Source of the DNA: Orientallactaga sibirica
Lineage: Eukaryota > Chordata > Mammalia > Rodentia > Dipodidae
Reading direction: 5' to 3'
Assembly (NCBI GenBank): GCA_036365145.1
Contig: JAEOAD010002183.1
Span: forward strand, 1,550,001 to 1,614,000
DNA: 64,000 bases
Under the pieces are notes generated by a model. The model was given only the letters and a program-made list of their open reading frames with translations. It did not search any database and was not told the origin of the DNA. This document shows, one piece after another, positions 34,691 to 45,458 of the stretch. Position 1 is the first letter of the stretch. Each line of letters starts with the position of its first letter. The translations under genes and the position numbers were made by a program.

Positions 34691-35191
34691 ATTTGTAATG
34701 GACTGATGAGCTTGGCTAAAGATATCAGACTGAGATTTTAAGATTTTAAGTTGGAAAACCACAAGCAAGTTAAAAGCAGAGGCACTGAGACTGATTTTAG
34801 GTTACTGGAGCTGCTATTGTCAACGCATTAGCAATCTTAAAGAAGATGGAAGGAAGGTGGCCTGACTTGATTTACATTAAAACAATGGAGAGGATGCCTG
34901 AGGAAAGACTGTTAAAAATACAAACTCTTGGAAAGAGTTGACTGGAGAAGGAACCTACTTTTCAAGGCCATGATTTATTTTGTCCCTGGATTAAGAATAT
35001 GGCTGTGTCCTACACACCTGGTATTAGTTTTGGAAATATAAAAAATACATAGAGTGATCATGAATTGCACACGGTTCAGGACTCACTATCTTAAGTTGAT
35101 CAAGACTGTGAAAACCTTTGAAATTGGACTGAGTACAATTTACAATGTGTGATAGTTATAAATCTATTGGGGGCCAAGAGCTAAATATATT

Positions 35192-35208
35192 GGGGGCCAG
35201 GGGCAAAA
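35192..35208 (+). promoter_or_regulatory. Polypurine-like tract before 3' LTR
   Basis: GGGGGCCAGGGGCAAAA ends exactly at the 3' LTR start, where plus-strand priming normally occurs. A near copy (TTGGGGGCCAAGAGC) lies about 24 bp upstream at 35167-35181. Confidence 0.7.
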
Positions 35209-35580
35209 TGTGGTAGTTTGAATATATGTCCCCCAATATATTCAATGTTTTATTAGTTATAGTTTGCATCTGCAATCACCTTGCTAGAGGTAATGTCACT
35301 GGGGGCCGGTCTTAAGCTGTTAATGGTGGGTTTGAGATTCCATTGTAAAGATATGCAAATGTGCCTAGCAAAAGTTCCTGAAGTGTGTTGTGTGACCTTT
35401 TGGCTGTAGTTTTTTGCTTTGTGTGCTGCGGTGGCTGGTTGGCTTTTGCTCTCTCTGCCTAGCCTTGTGAGAGCAGGCCGCTACTTCTGCCGTTATGGAA
35501 CTTCCCCTGGATCTGTAAGCTTCAATAAATAATATCCCTTCCTCCATAACTGTGCCTGGTCTGGAAGTTCATCTGCTACA
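35209..35580 (+). repeat. 3' LTR of the MaLR element
   Basis: 372 bp; two substitutions and one 20 bp deletion relative to the 5' LTR. The octamer is kept at 35353-35360. Confidence 0.93.
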
Positions 35581-35585
35581 GACAC

Positions 35586-35833
35586 AGAGAGAGACAGAGA
35601 GAGAGGGGGAGAGGAAGACAGAGATGGGCAAGCCAGCAGCCTCTCAGCTGCTGTGAACGAAATCCAGATGCGGGTGCCCCCTTGTGGTCAAGTGTGGCAT
35701 TGCGCCCTTGGGTCACTTTGCATCTGGGACCTGGAGATTGGAACTGATGGAGATTGGAACTGCTGGAGATTGGAACCAGCATTCTTAGGCTTAGGAGGTA
35801 GGCACCTTAACTGCTAAACCATCTCTCTAGCCC
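35586..35833 (-). mobile_element. DIP-like SINE (long subfamily), head and body part
   Basis: Reverse copy containing the extra segment (TGTGGCATTGCGCCCTTGGG). The 16 bp B-box-region unit is present three times in tandem at 35732-35780. The head complement ends CCATCTCTCTAGCCC. Confidence 0.92.
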
Positions 35834-36819
35834 AGAAAGAAGCTTTTTATTCATACAACAGTCATGCCACTTTTGAACCAGTCCATTTCATCTTTATATT
35901 AAGTATACTTTCCCAGTCCTATAAAGTCATAGATTAAAACATTTTCCTGAAAATCCAGTATCAAAAAGTATCCTTCAATTTTTTTTACCCTTGAGAAACT
36001 GTGAAATAAGTTTATGAATTTTTATAAAATCAAAGAAAAGAATACTCATTAAGCACATATGATGTGTCAGGTTTTGCAAGTCTTACAGGGTAAGCAAAGA
36101 AGGTTCATGGTTAAAACCTTGTAGTGAAAATAAACTTAAGAACTAAAAGTTTAAATGACATTATAAGATGTATGGGATACTTCAAGGATGAGTATGAATA
36201 TAAATCAGACTTCAAAATTCTTTGGGAATCAGCATATCAATTGATGATTACAAGAACCTTGGCTAAGGACTCGGACTTTTAAAAAAATGGTAAGTGAAAG
36301 AAACCTGAAAAGATATTAAATTATGGACCTTAAATGCTGGGCTAAGATTTTAAAACCTGATTTTTTTTTTTTTTTTTGGAAAACCTTTTAATTTTCATGT
36401 TGTGAGGAAGTGGAAAAATAAGAGCAGCATGCTGGGGAGGGAAATCCTCCAGCTATGTGTGAGAGGACAGAGAAACTGCAGAGGCAATGATGGGTTCAAA
36501 GGCCACTGTCATTTTTCAGATAGTTTAGTCACCTTATGGGTATAAGAATGGACATTCTCCTTCAAATTTGGTCCCAGTGTCTAGACTGATGCTACGATTC
36601 ACACACACTAAGAGGATATGAAAAGGTTCCTAGGGAGACTGGGGCCCATTCTGAAGCAGCTGTGAAAACAGTGGGAGAGCAAGCAGGGAGCGTGGGGCTA
36701 GCTGGGCCTTTATGGACAGGCTATAGAGCACAGAGAGCATGAGTGAGGGCTCCTACATGTGCTATGACTCCTGTGTTTGAACTTTCTGCCAGTGCTAATG
36801 GAAGACCTAGCCAGGATTT
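35834..36819. other. Intergenic DNA
   Basis: No gene recognised. A T run (36361-36377) may be the tail of an unrecognised retroposon. About 36030-36120 has a worn TTAAGCACATATGATGTGTC block typical of ancient mammalian repeats. Confidence 0.5.
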
Positions 36820-37012
36820 CTTTTTTATTTATTTTTATTTTCTTTTTCTTTTTTTTTATTGTCAATTTTCACTATTATAAATAAATAACATAATATAAAT
36901 AAACCAGGGTAATTCCCTCCCTCTCCCCACTTTCCCCTTTGCAGCTCTACTCTCCATCATATGTTTTCCCCTCTCAATCAGCCTCTCTTTTATTTTGATC
37001 AGCCCCTCTCTG
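36820..37012 (-). mobile_element. L1 3' end fragment
   Basis: T-rich tail, then CCCTCCCTCTCCCCACTTTC, CTCTCCATCATATGTTTTCC and TCAGCCTCTCTTTTATTTTG. These parallel the blocks at 32050-32150 (ATATCCATCATATCCCCTCC), so this is probably the same L1 3' UTR type. Confidence 0.5.
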
Positions 37013-37784
37013 AAGTACAGTGGAAGGTAGGAGGGGAATTACGTGGCTGGAAAGCTACCAGCACGTAAACATCAAGAAGGGTTCCAGACTTGATTATAGT
37101 GATAGAGTGTGAGAATGGTAAACTATGGAGGGAGGGAGCTACGTTAACATGAGGCAAGCAGTGAGTCCCCACCTCATGGGTCTGCATATGGGTATCAGAT
37201 TGGGACACAGAACATTCCATTCATAGGACCATTGAGGATCTCTGAAATATTACAGAGGAGCTCTCTAGGGTTTTGAAATCAACATCCTAGCAACCCTTAA
37301 CCTTTTACCCACACATTTATCTTTAAAAAGATTCTAATATGTTGCTCATGTTCTGGAGAAAGTGTTTTTCACTTTTCTTTTTAGATGCAAAGCTAAAGGG
37401 AACAAAATTGTAGGTTTTTATATTTTTGTCCTATCAATCAATATTGTTGTGAAAATAAGTTAAGATGCTCTCAGTTTCTGGGTATAGTTAAGAATCGGTC
37501 AGGAAACCACTTTTAAGCTCCCATTCCTGTCCTCAGCCCCAGATACTCTGCAAGAGAAGTCTTGCCTAGAGCTCAGGAATGTGCAGCACGACAGATATTT
37601 CTAAAGAACATTGCCGGTCATGTACCCAGCACGGCAGCAGATGCTGCAGGCTTCAGGCAAAGTCTAACTCAATCACCATCAGCGTGAAGCTGACAGCAGT
37701 GAAGCTGGGCAAGCAAGACTGAAGACCAGATTGTACTTCTGTTTACTTACTGCCCAGCGCTCAGATGTTTGCTCTGAGCAACAG
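37013..37784. other. Intergenic DNA
   Basis: No gene or confident repeat seen. Confidence 0.5.
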
Positions 37785-37985
37785 CATTATGTACATTTTC
37801 TAATTTAAATTTCACCAACTCCAATCATTGCCACCTAACAGTGCAGAAAATTGAAGCTCAATAGGATTAAGTGACTTGCCTAAGTAATAGAGCCACAAAG
37901 TGGGAAAGCCAGGTTTCAAACCCAGGAGTATCTAAATCAGACTTGTATGATTAACCATGACACTCTGTTTGCTGTCAGGAGCCTG
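37785..37985 (-). mobile_element. MIR SINE
   Basis: AGAAAATTGAAGCTCAATAG, GATTAAGTGACTTGCCTAAG and AAGCCAGGTTTCAAACCCAG match the core and tRNA-like part of the ancient mammalian MIR, in reverse orientation. Confidence 0.85.
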
Positions 37986-38532
37986 GTGCTAGCCTCACAA
38001 TTTCACTTGAGTGGTGGTTGGGGTCCCTTGGCACTCACAGCAGGGGAAAATTAGACAGTTGCCCACTTACTTTTCTCATATTTTGACAGTAAAATAATGA
38101 TGCTGATCTGCTGTCATAAGGGTTTTTGTCTCCTAGGACAGAACTTTCCTCACTGACAGACATGTCTGCAAGACCTGAGCCTTGTCAGTTGCTTCAGTGA
38201 AAGCGCATATTGTTTAGTGATTAACAACAGTGATTTCAAGAGGCTAAGAGAATGGAGGGTGGCAGGGAGATCATGAGTGAGGGAAGACTGACATTCCTTG
38301 GGATGGAGAGCCCAGACCACCTAGGACATAGGAAGCCCAGGTCAGAAAGATACTTATGATTTCTAAGTATGGTGGGAAACAGATGAAAGATTTTAGAAAG
38401 GTGACAGCCAGCATTTTGGCTAATATGCTGAGAAAACAAAAGCTTAAGTACAAAATTGAGTAAGAAGTTCATGCTGACCTCTGAATATCTTTAATGTATA
38501 AAAGTTGCTGATGGAGGAAAGAGCAAACAGGA
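37986..38532. other. Intergenic DNA
   Basis: No recognised feature. Short minus frames at 38236-38472 carry no motif. Confidence 0.5.
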
Positions 38533-38850
38533 TGAATGTTTGTGTCCCCTTAAAATTCCTATGTTGAATCCTCACACTGGCTGTAATAGTTTCAGGATGT
38601 TGGGCCTTTGGGAGGTGATTTAGATTGTAACTAGGATTAGTCTCTTATAAAAGGCAGAGAATTCTCTCTCTGCTCTCCGTCATTTGAACATAAGATGAAA
38701 AGATGGCCAACTGCAGACCAGAGAGCAGGCTCTTTCCAGGCATCAGACCTGCTAGCTTCTGTTATATAACACCCCAGAAACGTGAGAAATGAATGTTTGT
38801 TGCCTAAGCCACTCTGTCAATGGTATGATTATTTTTGCAGTACAGGAAGA
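38533..38850 (+). mobile_element. MLT1-type MaLR solo LTR
   Basis: GAATGTTTGTGTCCCCTTAA, CCTATGTTGAATCCTCACAC, GGGCCTTTGGGAGGTGATTT and GAAATGAATGTTTGTTGCCT follow the MLT1 consensus in order. It is an ancient solo LTR in forward orientation. Confidence 0.85.
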
Positions 38851-38970
38851 CAGAGAAAAATTTATTTTATTTTTAGGCTAGATGAAACAGAAACTCAGAT
38901 AAAATATTCTAGAAGTTCCTCTATTCCTCCCCAAAACTAAGTTTTCCGAGAAGATAAGATGTACTGAGAG

Positions 38971-39176
38971 GGCTGGAGAGATGGCTTAGTTAGTAAGGCA
39001 TTTTTGCCTGTGAAGCATTAAGGACTCAGGTTCAATTCTCCAGTATCCACATAAGCCAGATGCACATGGTGGCACATTCATCTGGGTTTTGTTTGCAGTG
39101 GCTAGAGGCTCTGCCCTGGTGCACCCATTCTCTCTCACTCTCATTTCTCTCTGCTTGCAAATATATATATATATTT
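38971..39176 (+). mobile_element. DIP-like SINE
   Basis: Forward copy starting GGGCTGGAGAGATGGCTTAG. It ends in an (AT)n tail that runs directly into the inverted copy that follows. Confidence 0.95.
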
Positions 39177-39195
39177 TATTTATGAGAGAGAAAGA

Positions 39196-39238
<43 letters not shown>

Positions 39239-39402
39239 GGAGAAAGAGAGAATGGGCACACCAGGAACCTCAGCCACTGCCAATGAACTTCAGATGCATG
39301 TGCCCACTTGTGCGTCTGGCTTATGTAGGTCCTGGCTGATCGAACCAGGATCCTTTGGCTCTTCAGGCAAACGGATTAACCATTAAGCCTTCTCTTCAGC
39401 CC
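39177..39402 (-). mobile_element. DIP-like SINE, tail-to-tail with previous copy
   Basis: Reverse copy with a GA array at 39200-39235. Head complement ends CCTTCTCTTCAGCCC. Confidence 0.94.
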
Positions 39403-39423
39403 TAAAATATATATATTTAAAAC

Positions 39424-39639
39424 ATTTTTTGTTTATTTTTTATTTATTTGAAAGTGACTGGCAGAGAGAGAGAGAGAGAGAATGGGCACACCAGGGCCTC
39501 CAACAACTGCAAACAAACTCCAGATGCATGTGCCACCTTGCGCATCTGGCTTACGTGGGTACTGGGGAATTGAGCCTCAAACCGAGGTCCTTAGGCTTCA
39601 CAAGCAGGCACTTAACCACTAAGCCATCTCTCCAGCCTC
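39424..39639 (-). mobile_element. DIP-like SINE
   Basis: Third copy of the cluster, reverse. GA array at 39463-39480, and the head complement ends CCATCTCTCCAGCCT. Confidence 0.95.
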
Positions 39640-39704
39640 AATAAAAATATGTTTTTACAAAAGATGTAGTGAGAGATATAATCAGAATTTGTACATTGTC
39701 TGAT

Positions 39705-40025
39705 ATTTTTCATGTGCATCTGTGTATGGTATGCATGTATGTATATATGTGAATGAACACATGTATATAAGTGGATGTGCATGCATGTGGAGGCCAGAGG
39801 ACACTGCTCATCTCTTTTTGAGACATGGGCCTGGGGCTCACCAATTAGTCTAGACTAGTTAGCCAGTAAGTTCCAGGGATCTGCCTGTCTCCACCTCCCC
39901 CAGCACTGGGGTTACATTTAAAGGCACAGACCAACATAAATAGTATTTATGTACTTCTAGGGATGGAACTCAGGTCTTCATGTTTGCAAACAAGTACTTT
40001 ACTGCCTGAGCTATCTCCCCAGTAC
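39705..40025 (-). mobile_element. B4 SINE
   Basis: TG/TA-rich left part, GCATGTGGAGGCCAGAGGAC, B1-like middle (GGGCCTGGGGCTCACCAATT) and ID-like right end (GCAAACAAGTACTTTACTGC). Confidence 0.85.
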
Positions 40026-41168
40026 CCTCTAAACTTTCCCAACTACAACCTCTCCCCAGCGTTAGCCATGTTGACTTTGAAGCCCTGTGGAACAGATAGG
40101 TGTTTAACACGCTGACAGCCTTTGCAGAAAATAGAATATGTAAAGTGTATTGTCCAAGTTGAAGAAAAAAAATTCTCATTTGTGGATGAATCTAGCTTTG
40201 GAGTTGTACTCCAGCTTGAGTTGGCACACCCTGTGCCAGAAAAAAAAAAAAAAATCTTATCTGGGATTACATGGCTCAAACCTCCTTGAAACTAGAATGG
40301 ATGCTGGGTTCACAGAGGCCATGCTTTCCTCATATGCTTTCAACATTTCCTTGATCGCAAGTGACAGAAACTCAGCTTGGATTACTACAATGGACAAGAA
40401 AGAGTCTTTATTGTGAGGATAGAAGGATGTCATGGAAACTAAGGTGAGAAAGGTGACAGAGCCTCTGAAAGATCTGGAATTAAGTATCTGAAAACTCTTT
40501 CTACCTCCCTACCCATTGAGTGGTTGGCTTTATCTATATGACCGAAAATATGGCCATTGAAACATACTCTGAGAAGACCTCTAGGAAGAAAATGTGATTT
40601 TAATACTAAGCCCAAAATGCAAGAGAAGGAGCTTGCCTGAGAACCATTTGTGTCAGAGGAGGGCAAGACAAGACCCTCAGAAAAGCCCTTGGGAATGGAG
40701 AGGGGAACTGGCTCTCCTAGAATGGCTAAGGAATCACTTGTCTTCAGTCTTTGATGGGAGAAGAATATTAGGTAAAAAATCCCATACCTATTACATGAGA
40801 GATTTTATATATGTGAAAACCAGGTCATTTTATTAATAACCAACTGAAACAACCAAATATACAGAGAAACACTAAATCCAAGGAGGCATCTAGAATACAA
40901 GAAAATCCAATAAATATTGAATAAAAATTAGTCTTGTATTTTTCTTTCCACAATATTTGGGTAAACCATTTCAGAAAAGGATGGGCCCTTTGGCCTTTAA
41001 ATAGATAATATGCTAATGCATACAAAATGGATTTTCCCAAGAGAAAGTACTTGCTTATATCCATGAAAGCCAAAGCTCTCTCAACAAACCCTTCTTCACC
41101 CACTGCTTATTTTCCATTTTTCTGTGTGGGAATTAATGAGGTAAGCTGTTTGGAGGACCCTCATGGTT
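40026..41168. other. Intergenic DNA
   Basis: An A run at 40241-40254. About 40350-40420 (AAGTGACAGAAACTCAGCTT) looks like an old repeat I cannot name. No gene is seen. Confidence 0.45.
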
Positions 41169-41301
41169 TATTCTGGGGAAAGGATGCATTAGTCAAGGTT
41201 CCAAGGGCTTTCAAAACCAATAAGATGTGAAGAGAGAAAGAGAGAGAGAGAGAAAGAGAGAATGTGGTAAATGGAGAGAGAGAGAGAGAGAGACAATGTG
41301 G

Positions 41302-41338
<37 letters not shown>

Positions 41339-41660
41339 TAAGGAACTGGGAACTGCTCATATAATTGAGGAGGTTTGGCAAGTCCAAATCTTCAGGGCAA
41401 ACCAAAAGGCCAGACACTCAGGAAAGAGCTGGAGTTTGAGTCTGAAAGCAGTTTGCTTCCATAACCCTTTCTATTGAAAAGACCAGCAGTGTTGGTTATA
41501 GTAAGACTTTGAACTGATATGATGAAACCCACCCACATTATGAAGGATCATCTGCTTTACTCCAAGTCTACTGATTTAAGTGTAATCTCTTCCACCCTCC
41601 CAGCGACATCTCAAGGAATGTTCAGCCAGCTGTGTGATTATCAGGATACATCCAAGTGGA
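41169..41660 (-). mobile_element. MLT2-type ERVL LTR, antisense
   Basis: GCATTAGTCAAGGTTCCAAG at the left; CATATAATTGAGGAGGTTTG, CCACCCACATTATGAAGGAT and CATCTGCTTTACTCCAAGTC towards the right match reversed MLT2 LTR order. A GA minisatellite interrupts it. Confidence 0.6.
41222..41336. repeat. GA-rich minisatellite
   Basis: GA tracts separated by the repeated spacer AATGTGGTAAATGGAGAGAG (about 41260 and 41294), giving about 35-40 bp units inside the MLT2 LTR. Confidence 0.85.
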
Positions 41661-41693
41661 CATATTAAGATCAAATGTCATAAAGGTAAAAGA

Positions 41694-41790
41694 GACTAGG
41701 GATTTAGCTCAGTGGAAGAAAACTTGCCTAGCAATTGCAAAGCTCTGGGTATGGTCCTCAGCACCAGAAAAAAAAAAAAAAAAAACATAA
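41694..41790 (+). mobile_element. ID SINE
   Basis: GGGATTTAGCTCAGTGGAAG and CTTGCCTAGCAATTGCAAAG are classic ID (BC1/tRNA-Ala-derived) sequence, ending in an A run at 41767-41785. It is the only clear free-standing ID in the window. Confidence 0.9.
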
Positions 41791-41982
41791 TAAAGAGAAA
41801 AGAAATAAATAAAGGTAAAGTAGAAGACTATAAAGTCAAGATACAGAAAGGACCTAGAAAGTTGAAATCCATTAAAATAGTCTCATGTCAGCATGAGAAG
41901 CAGAAACAGTTGTACTAGAAGAAGGAGAGTTGGGCAAAGACGATCCTCCTAAGCATGACAATAAGTACATTTCTCAACATGG

Positions 41983-42183
41983 CAGTGGATTTATTTACTT
42001 ATTTATTTAGACAAACAGAGAGAGAGGAGATAATGGGTGTGCCAGGGCCTCTAGTCACTGCAAACAAACTTCAGACACATGTGCCACCTTGTGCATCTGA
42101 CTTACATGGGTACTGGGGAATTGAACTTGTGTCCTTAGGTTTTGTAGGCAAACACCTTAACCAATAAGCCATCTCTCAATCCT
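41983..42183 (-). mobile_element. DIP-like SINE
   Basis: Reverse copy with TTTATTTACTTATTTATTTA tail, body CTTCAGACACATGTGCCACC and head complement GCCATCTCTCAATCC. Confidence 0.94.
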
Positions 42184-42935
42184 GGCAGTGGGTTTTACTG
42201 GTTTTGGAGCACGGCGATTATGTGTACACATGTGGAGAAACAAAAAAAGCCAGGTGTGACAGTTGTGGTGGGACACCTTTTCCATCCTGTGACACAAATG
42301 ATCAATGACTTCTAACAGCTCTTTCTGGGGCTAGCCCATGCCTGGGAAAAGATTTCCTTGAGCAGGAGCACACAGGTACACCATGGTCTTTCTAGGTCAT
42401 GTGGTGTTGTGTCAGGTGAGTCTTTGCAATATTTCTGAAGCCACACAAAGGCACAGAACATGAAAGATAGCCTAGGAGCATTCTACGTCCAGGGCTCAAT
42501 GGATACATGTAGGGAGAGAAACAATTTAGTTCACTTTTGATCCAATTATTTAATGAAACTATTGTCTAAATATTTTTTGTAGTTATCATCACAGGAAGAA
42601 ACTGTTCTCCATTAAAACTCCTATAGCCTGGTGCATCACACTTGTTGTCAGTATGTCTTCTTCTCATTTGCAAAGACCTTCATAAATAACGTACAGATGT
42701 CTGAGGACTTTGGATTGGAGAGTAAAGCAAAAAGATTGTAAAAAGATAGTTTCACCTGCATACCTAGAGAATAATTTTTGATTAAATATTACCAACAAAT
42801 GTGTTTATTCTGCCAAGTCTTTGTGATCTTAGTTGTCTCTTTTTGTTTCTGTTGATTAGCTTTTTGCCTCTTGGTGCATATTTTCCTGACTATCGACCTT
42901 CCTCTCTCCATATATAACTCCCCCATTTTTGCATG
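42184..42935. other. Intergenic DNA
   Basis: No recognised gene or repeat. Confidence 0.55.
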
Positions 42936-43212
42936 TGTGTTTGTGTATGTGTATGTGCAGTGAAGGCCAGAGGTTGATGTCGAACACCTTTCTCAGTTAC
43001 TCTTCACCTTATTTTTTGAGACAGAGTCTCTGACTGGTCTAGAGCTCACCAATTTGGGCTAGACAAGCTGACAGTAAGACACAGGGACCCTCCTGTCTCT
43101 GTCTCCCTGGTGCTGAGTTTACAGACATATGCAGCCATGCTCAGCATTATATGTGAATGTTCATATCTGCACAGAGGGCATATTAACTTCTGAGTCATCT
43201 CCCTGGCCACTT
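42936..43212 (-). mobile_element. B4 SINE
   Basis: TG-rich left, GTGAAGGCCAGAGGTTGATG, B1-like middle (GAGACAGAGTCTCTGACTGG), right end CTGAGTCATCTCCCTGGCC. Confidence 0.82.
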
Positions 43213-43448
43213 TCTCCCTTTCTTACAAACAGTTTTGTGCCTTCCAGCTCTCTCCTAGGCAATTGGTTTGTTGAGTGAGAGAGGCTCTAGGGTATAATCC
43301 AGAACATCTTTGTCTCCCTGTGTTGTTAATATTGATTGCCAACTTGATAGGATCTAGGAGACAAACCTCTGGGAATGTCTGTAAGGGAGTATGTACATTG
43401 GGTTTATTAAAGTGAGGAACCCACCTTAAATGTGGGCTATACCATCCA

Positions 43449-43800
43449 TGGTGGCTTGAATGATTGGCCCCATAGACTTAGGCTTTTTTTTTTTTTTTAA
43501 ATTAAGATTGGATTTGCAACTTGAGTCTCTAGTAGGCATAGCCCGGGTTGGAGGAGGTGTATCTCTGGTGGCAGCTCTGGAGTCCTTCCCTCCTAGGAAT
43601 GTTCAAAGCAGTTGGAGGTCTGATTGTTCATGTTTGCCTGCTATTTGGTGTTGTCTCTGTGCTGTGCATCTATGGAAGTGAGCCAGCCTCTTCTGCCACC
43701 GGTGGAACTTCTCCTGGATCCTATAAACCTGATATGAACACTTTCCTCCCATCAGCTGCTTCTGGTTGGGTGTTTGTCCAGCAATGAGAAGGTATCTGCA
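43449..43800 (+). mobile_element. MaLR (ORR1/MT-type) solo LTR
   Basis: Starts TGGTGGCTTGAATGATTGGC and ends GAAGGTATCTGCA. Flanking ACCATCCA and ACCATCCT suggest the target duplication. It is a diverged relative of the young LTR at 33981, and it carries a T run at 43484-43497. Confidence 0.7.
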
Positions 43801-43896
43801 AACCATCCTAGGAGCTGAGGTTCTGGAATGAGTGAACTGAGCGCCAACATTCCTCACTCTGTTTCCTGATTATGGTTGTAATGTGCCCAGCTACTA

Positions 43897-44263
43897 TGTA
43901 TAGCACAATGCAGGTTGGGCCCTAGCCAGGCTGCCTAGTCAAAGAAACCAGGAAGTGGCTTCTGTGGATGTGGCATCCTGCACAGGCCTGGCATGACAAC
44001 AGCTACAGTCCCTTCTGCGAGATGATCTGCCTGGAGACAGGCTGTCATTGGTCACAAGAAGGGAACCACCCCATACAATGATTGGCCAGCCAAACCCTTT
44101 AAACCCGTTACACTTTGTGGAATAAACGAGTTTTCAGCAGCTCGCCCTCTGCCTGCTTCCACCCAACTCCTGGAGTCTGTGCCTGGTGAGTCTGTGCCTC
44201 TCACCCCCTACTCTGCGGAGACCCTGTGGTCCCTCCTTGGCTGGCCCTAGAGGGACCCCAACA
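43897..44263 (+). mobile_element. ERV solo LTR (class I or II)
   Basis: TGTATAGCAC...GACCCCAACA, about 367 bp. Promoter-like features: ATGATTGGCCAGCC (CCAAT box), CTTTAAACC (weak TATA) and GGAATAAACG (poly(A) signal). The target duplication is not clear, so ends may be off by a few bases. Confidence 0.65.
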
Positions 44264-44388
44264 CATGTTTCTGCTGCCATGTTGTCCCCACTATGATGGA
44301 CTGAACCTTCAAGCTGTGAGCCAAAATCAACCCATCCTTCCTTAAGGTACTTTTGTCACAGCAACAAGAAAAATAACTACTATAGTCC

Positions 44389-44899
44389 TTTCACCACCAT
44401 CTTCAAGGGTCAGGCACCTCTCTCCATTCCCCTCTCTTGGCAACACAGATTCCTAATGAAGAAGCGAGAAGACTGGATTGCCTTAGCAATGAAACAGATC
44501 TCTCATGCCTAGTGAAAAGTCACAATATGAACAGAGAAAGGTGGAGATGAAGGCTACTGAAAGTCATGTAAAAATAAGCAGGAAGTGGGCTATGAACAGC
44601 ATTCCTTCTGCATCCTGCACTAATTCATGACTCAGCAGAGGAGAAATCTATGAAATGAGGCACCCGCTGCACAGCTTGTGTTTCCACAGTTAGAACTGGA
44701 GAAACATGTCTTTCTTTTTTTGAGCTTAGCCTATATTTAACACTTGCAGGCAGTGGTCTGCTCAGGACTTTTAAAAGTATCTATTAATTGTGCTGCACAA
44801 TGACATTTCCATACATGTATGTAATATATTTTCGTCATTTTTGCCCCTCTTGTTACCCTTTGATTTGGAGAACAGTCATTCAATAACTTATTCTGTGTG
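44389..44899. other. Intergenic DNA
   Basis: No recognised feature. Confidence 0.5.
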
Positions 44900-45458
44900 T
44901 GTTAGTGTTTCTTCTCTGTGACAAAATATGCAAGTAAAATAAAACTAAGGAGGGAGATTTATTTTGGCCAATGGTTTCAGTCCATCCTGGTGAGAAGGAC
45001 ATAGAAGAGCAGAACAGCTCACATCATGGTGGCCAGAAAAGGGGAGTAGAACAAGGGGGAAAGAATGGCTACAGAGTGGCTGGGCATGGTGGTGCACGCC
45101 TTTGATCACAGCACTTGTGAGGCAGAGGTAGGATTGCCATGAGTTTCAGGCCAACCTGAGAGTACATAGTCAATTCCAGATCAGCCTGAGCTAGAGTGAG
45201 ACCCTACCTTGAAACCCCCCCCACCCAAAAAAAAAAAAAAAAAAAGAATAACTACAAGTGTTGAGCTTTCTCCTTCCCTTTCTTTTATTCCATCTGAGTT
45301 TCCAGGCCATGAGATGATGCCACCCAAACTTGGGGCAGATCTTCCCCACTTAGTATCCTCTAGACACATCCTGACAGACACAATAGGTGGTGTGCTTAAC
45401 TTACCTCCAAGGTGTGTCTCAATGTAATCAAGTTGCCAGTCAAGATTAATTATCACAA
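44900..45458 (-). mobile_element. ERVL (MLT2-like) LTR, antisense, split by B1
   Basis: The left end TTCTTCTCTGTGACAAAATA and right end AGTCAAGATTAATTATCACA are the reversed ends of the LTR type at 13245. A B1 lies inside. Confidence 0.65.
45078..45245 (+). mobile_element. B1 SINE in ERVL LTR
   Basis: Forward B1 (GTGGCTGGGCATGGTGGTGC) with a C run and an A18-class tail. The imperfect duplication AGAATGGCTACAG / AGAATAACTACAAG marks its insertion into the LTR. Confidence 0.93.

Larger units (their letters stand above)
33981..35580 (+). mobile_element. Complete young MaLR-type LTR element (1600 bp)
   Basis: Two LTRs (33981-34372 and 35209-35580) flank 836 bp of internal sequence. The 5 bp duplication GACAC lies at 33976-33980 and 35581-35585. 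The LTRs differ by two C/T substitutions (34063/35291 and 34201/35429) and one 20 bp deletion in the 3' copy. LTR starts TGTGGTAGTTTGAATATATG and ends CTGCTACA; the start and the GTCACTGGGGG block match rodent MT/ORR1 MaLR LTRs. There is no gag-pol capacity, so mobility would depend on ERVL proteins. It sits inside a SINE and is thus younger than that SINE. Confidence 0.93.
43322..44388 (+). mobile_element. ERVL (MLT2-like) LTR split by two other LTRs
   Basis: Host pieces are 43322-43448 (TTAATATTGATTGCCAACTT, CCACCTTAAATGTGGGCT), 43801-43896 (CACTCTGTTTCCTGATTATG) and 44264-44388 (TGATGGACTGAACCTTCAAG, TTGTCACAGCAACAAGAAAA). Together they follow the order of the intact related LTR at 13245-13624. 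Insertions at 43449-43800 and 43897-44263 separate them. Confidence 0.7.
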
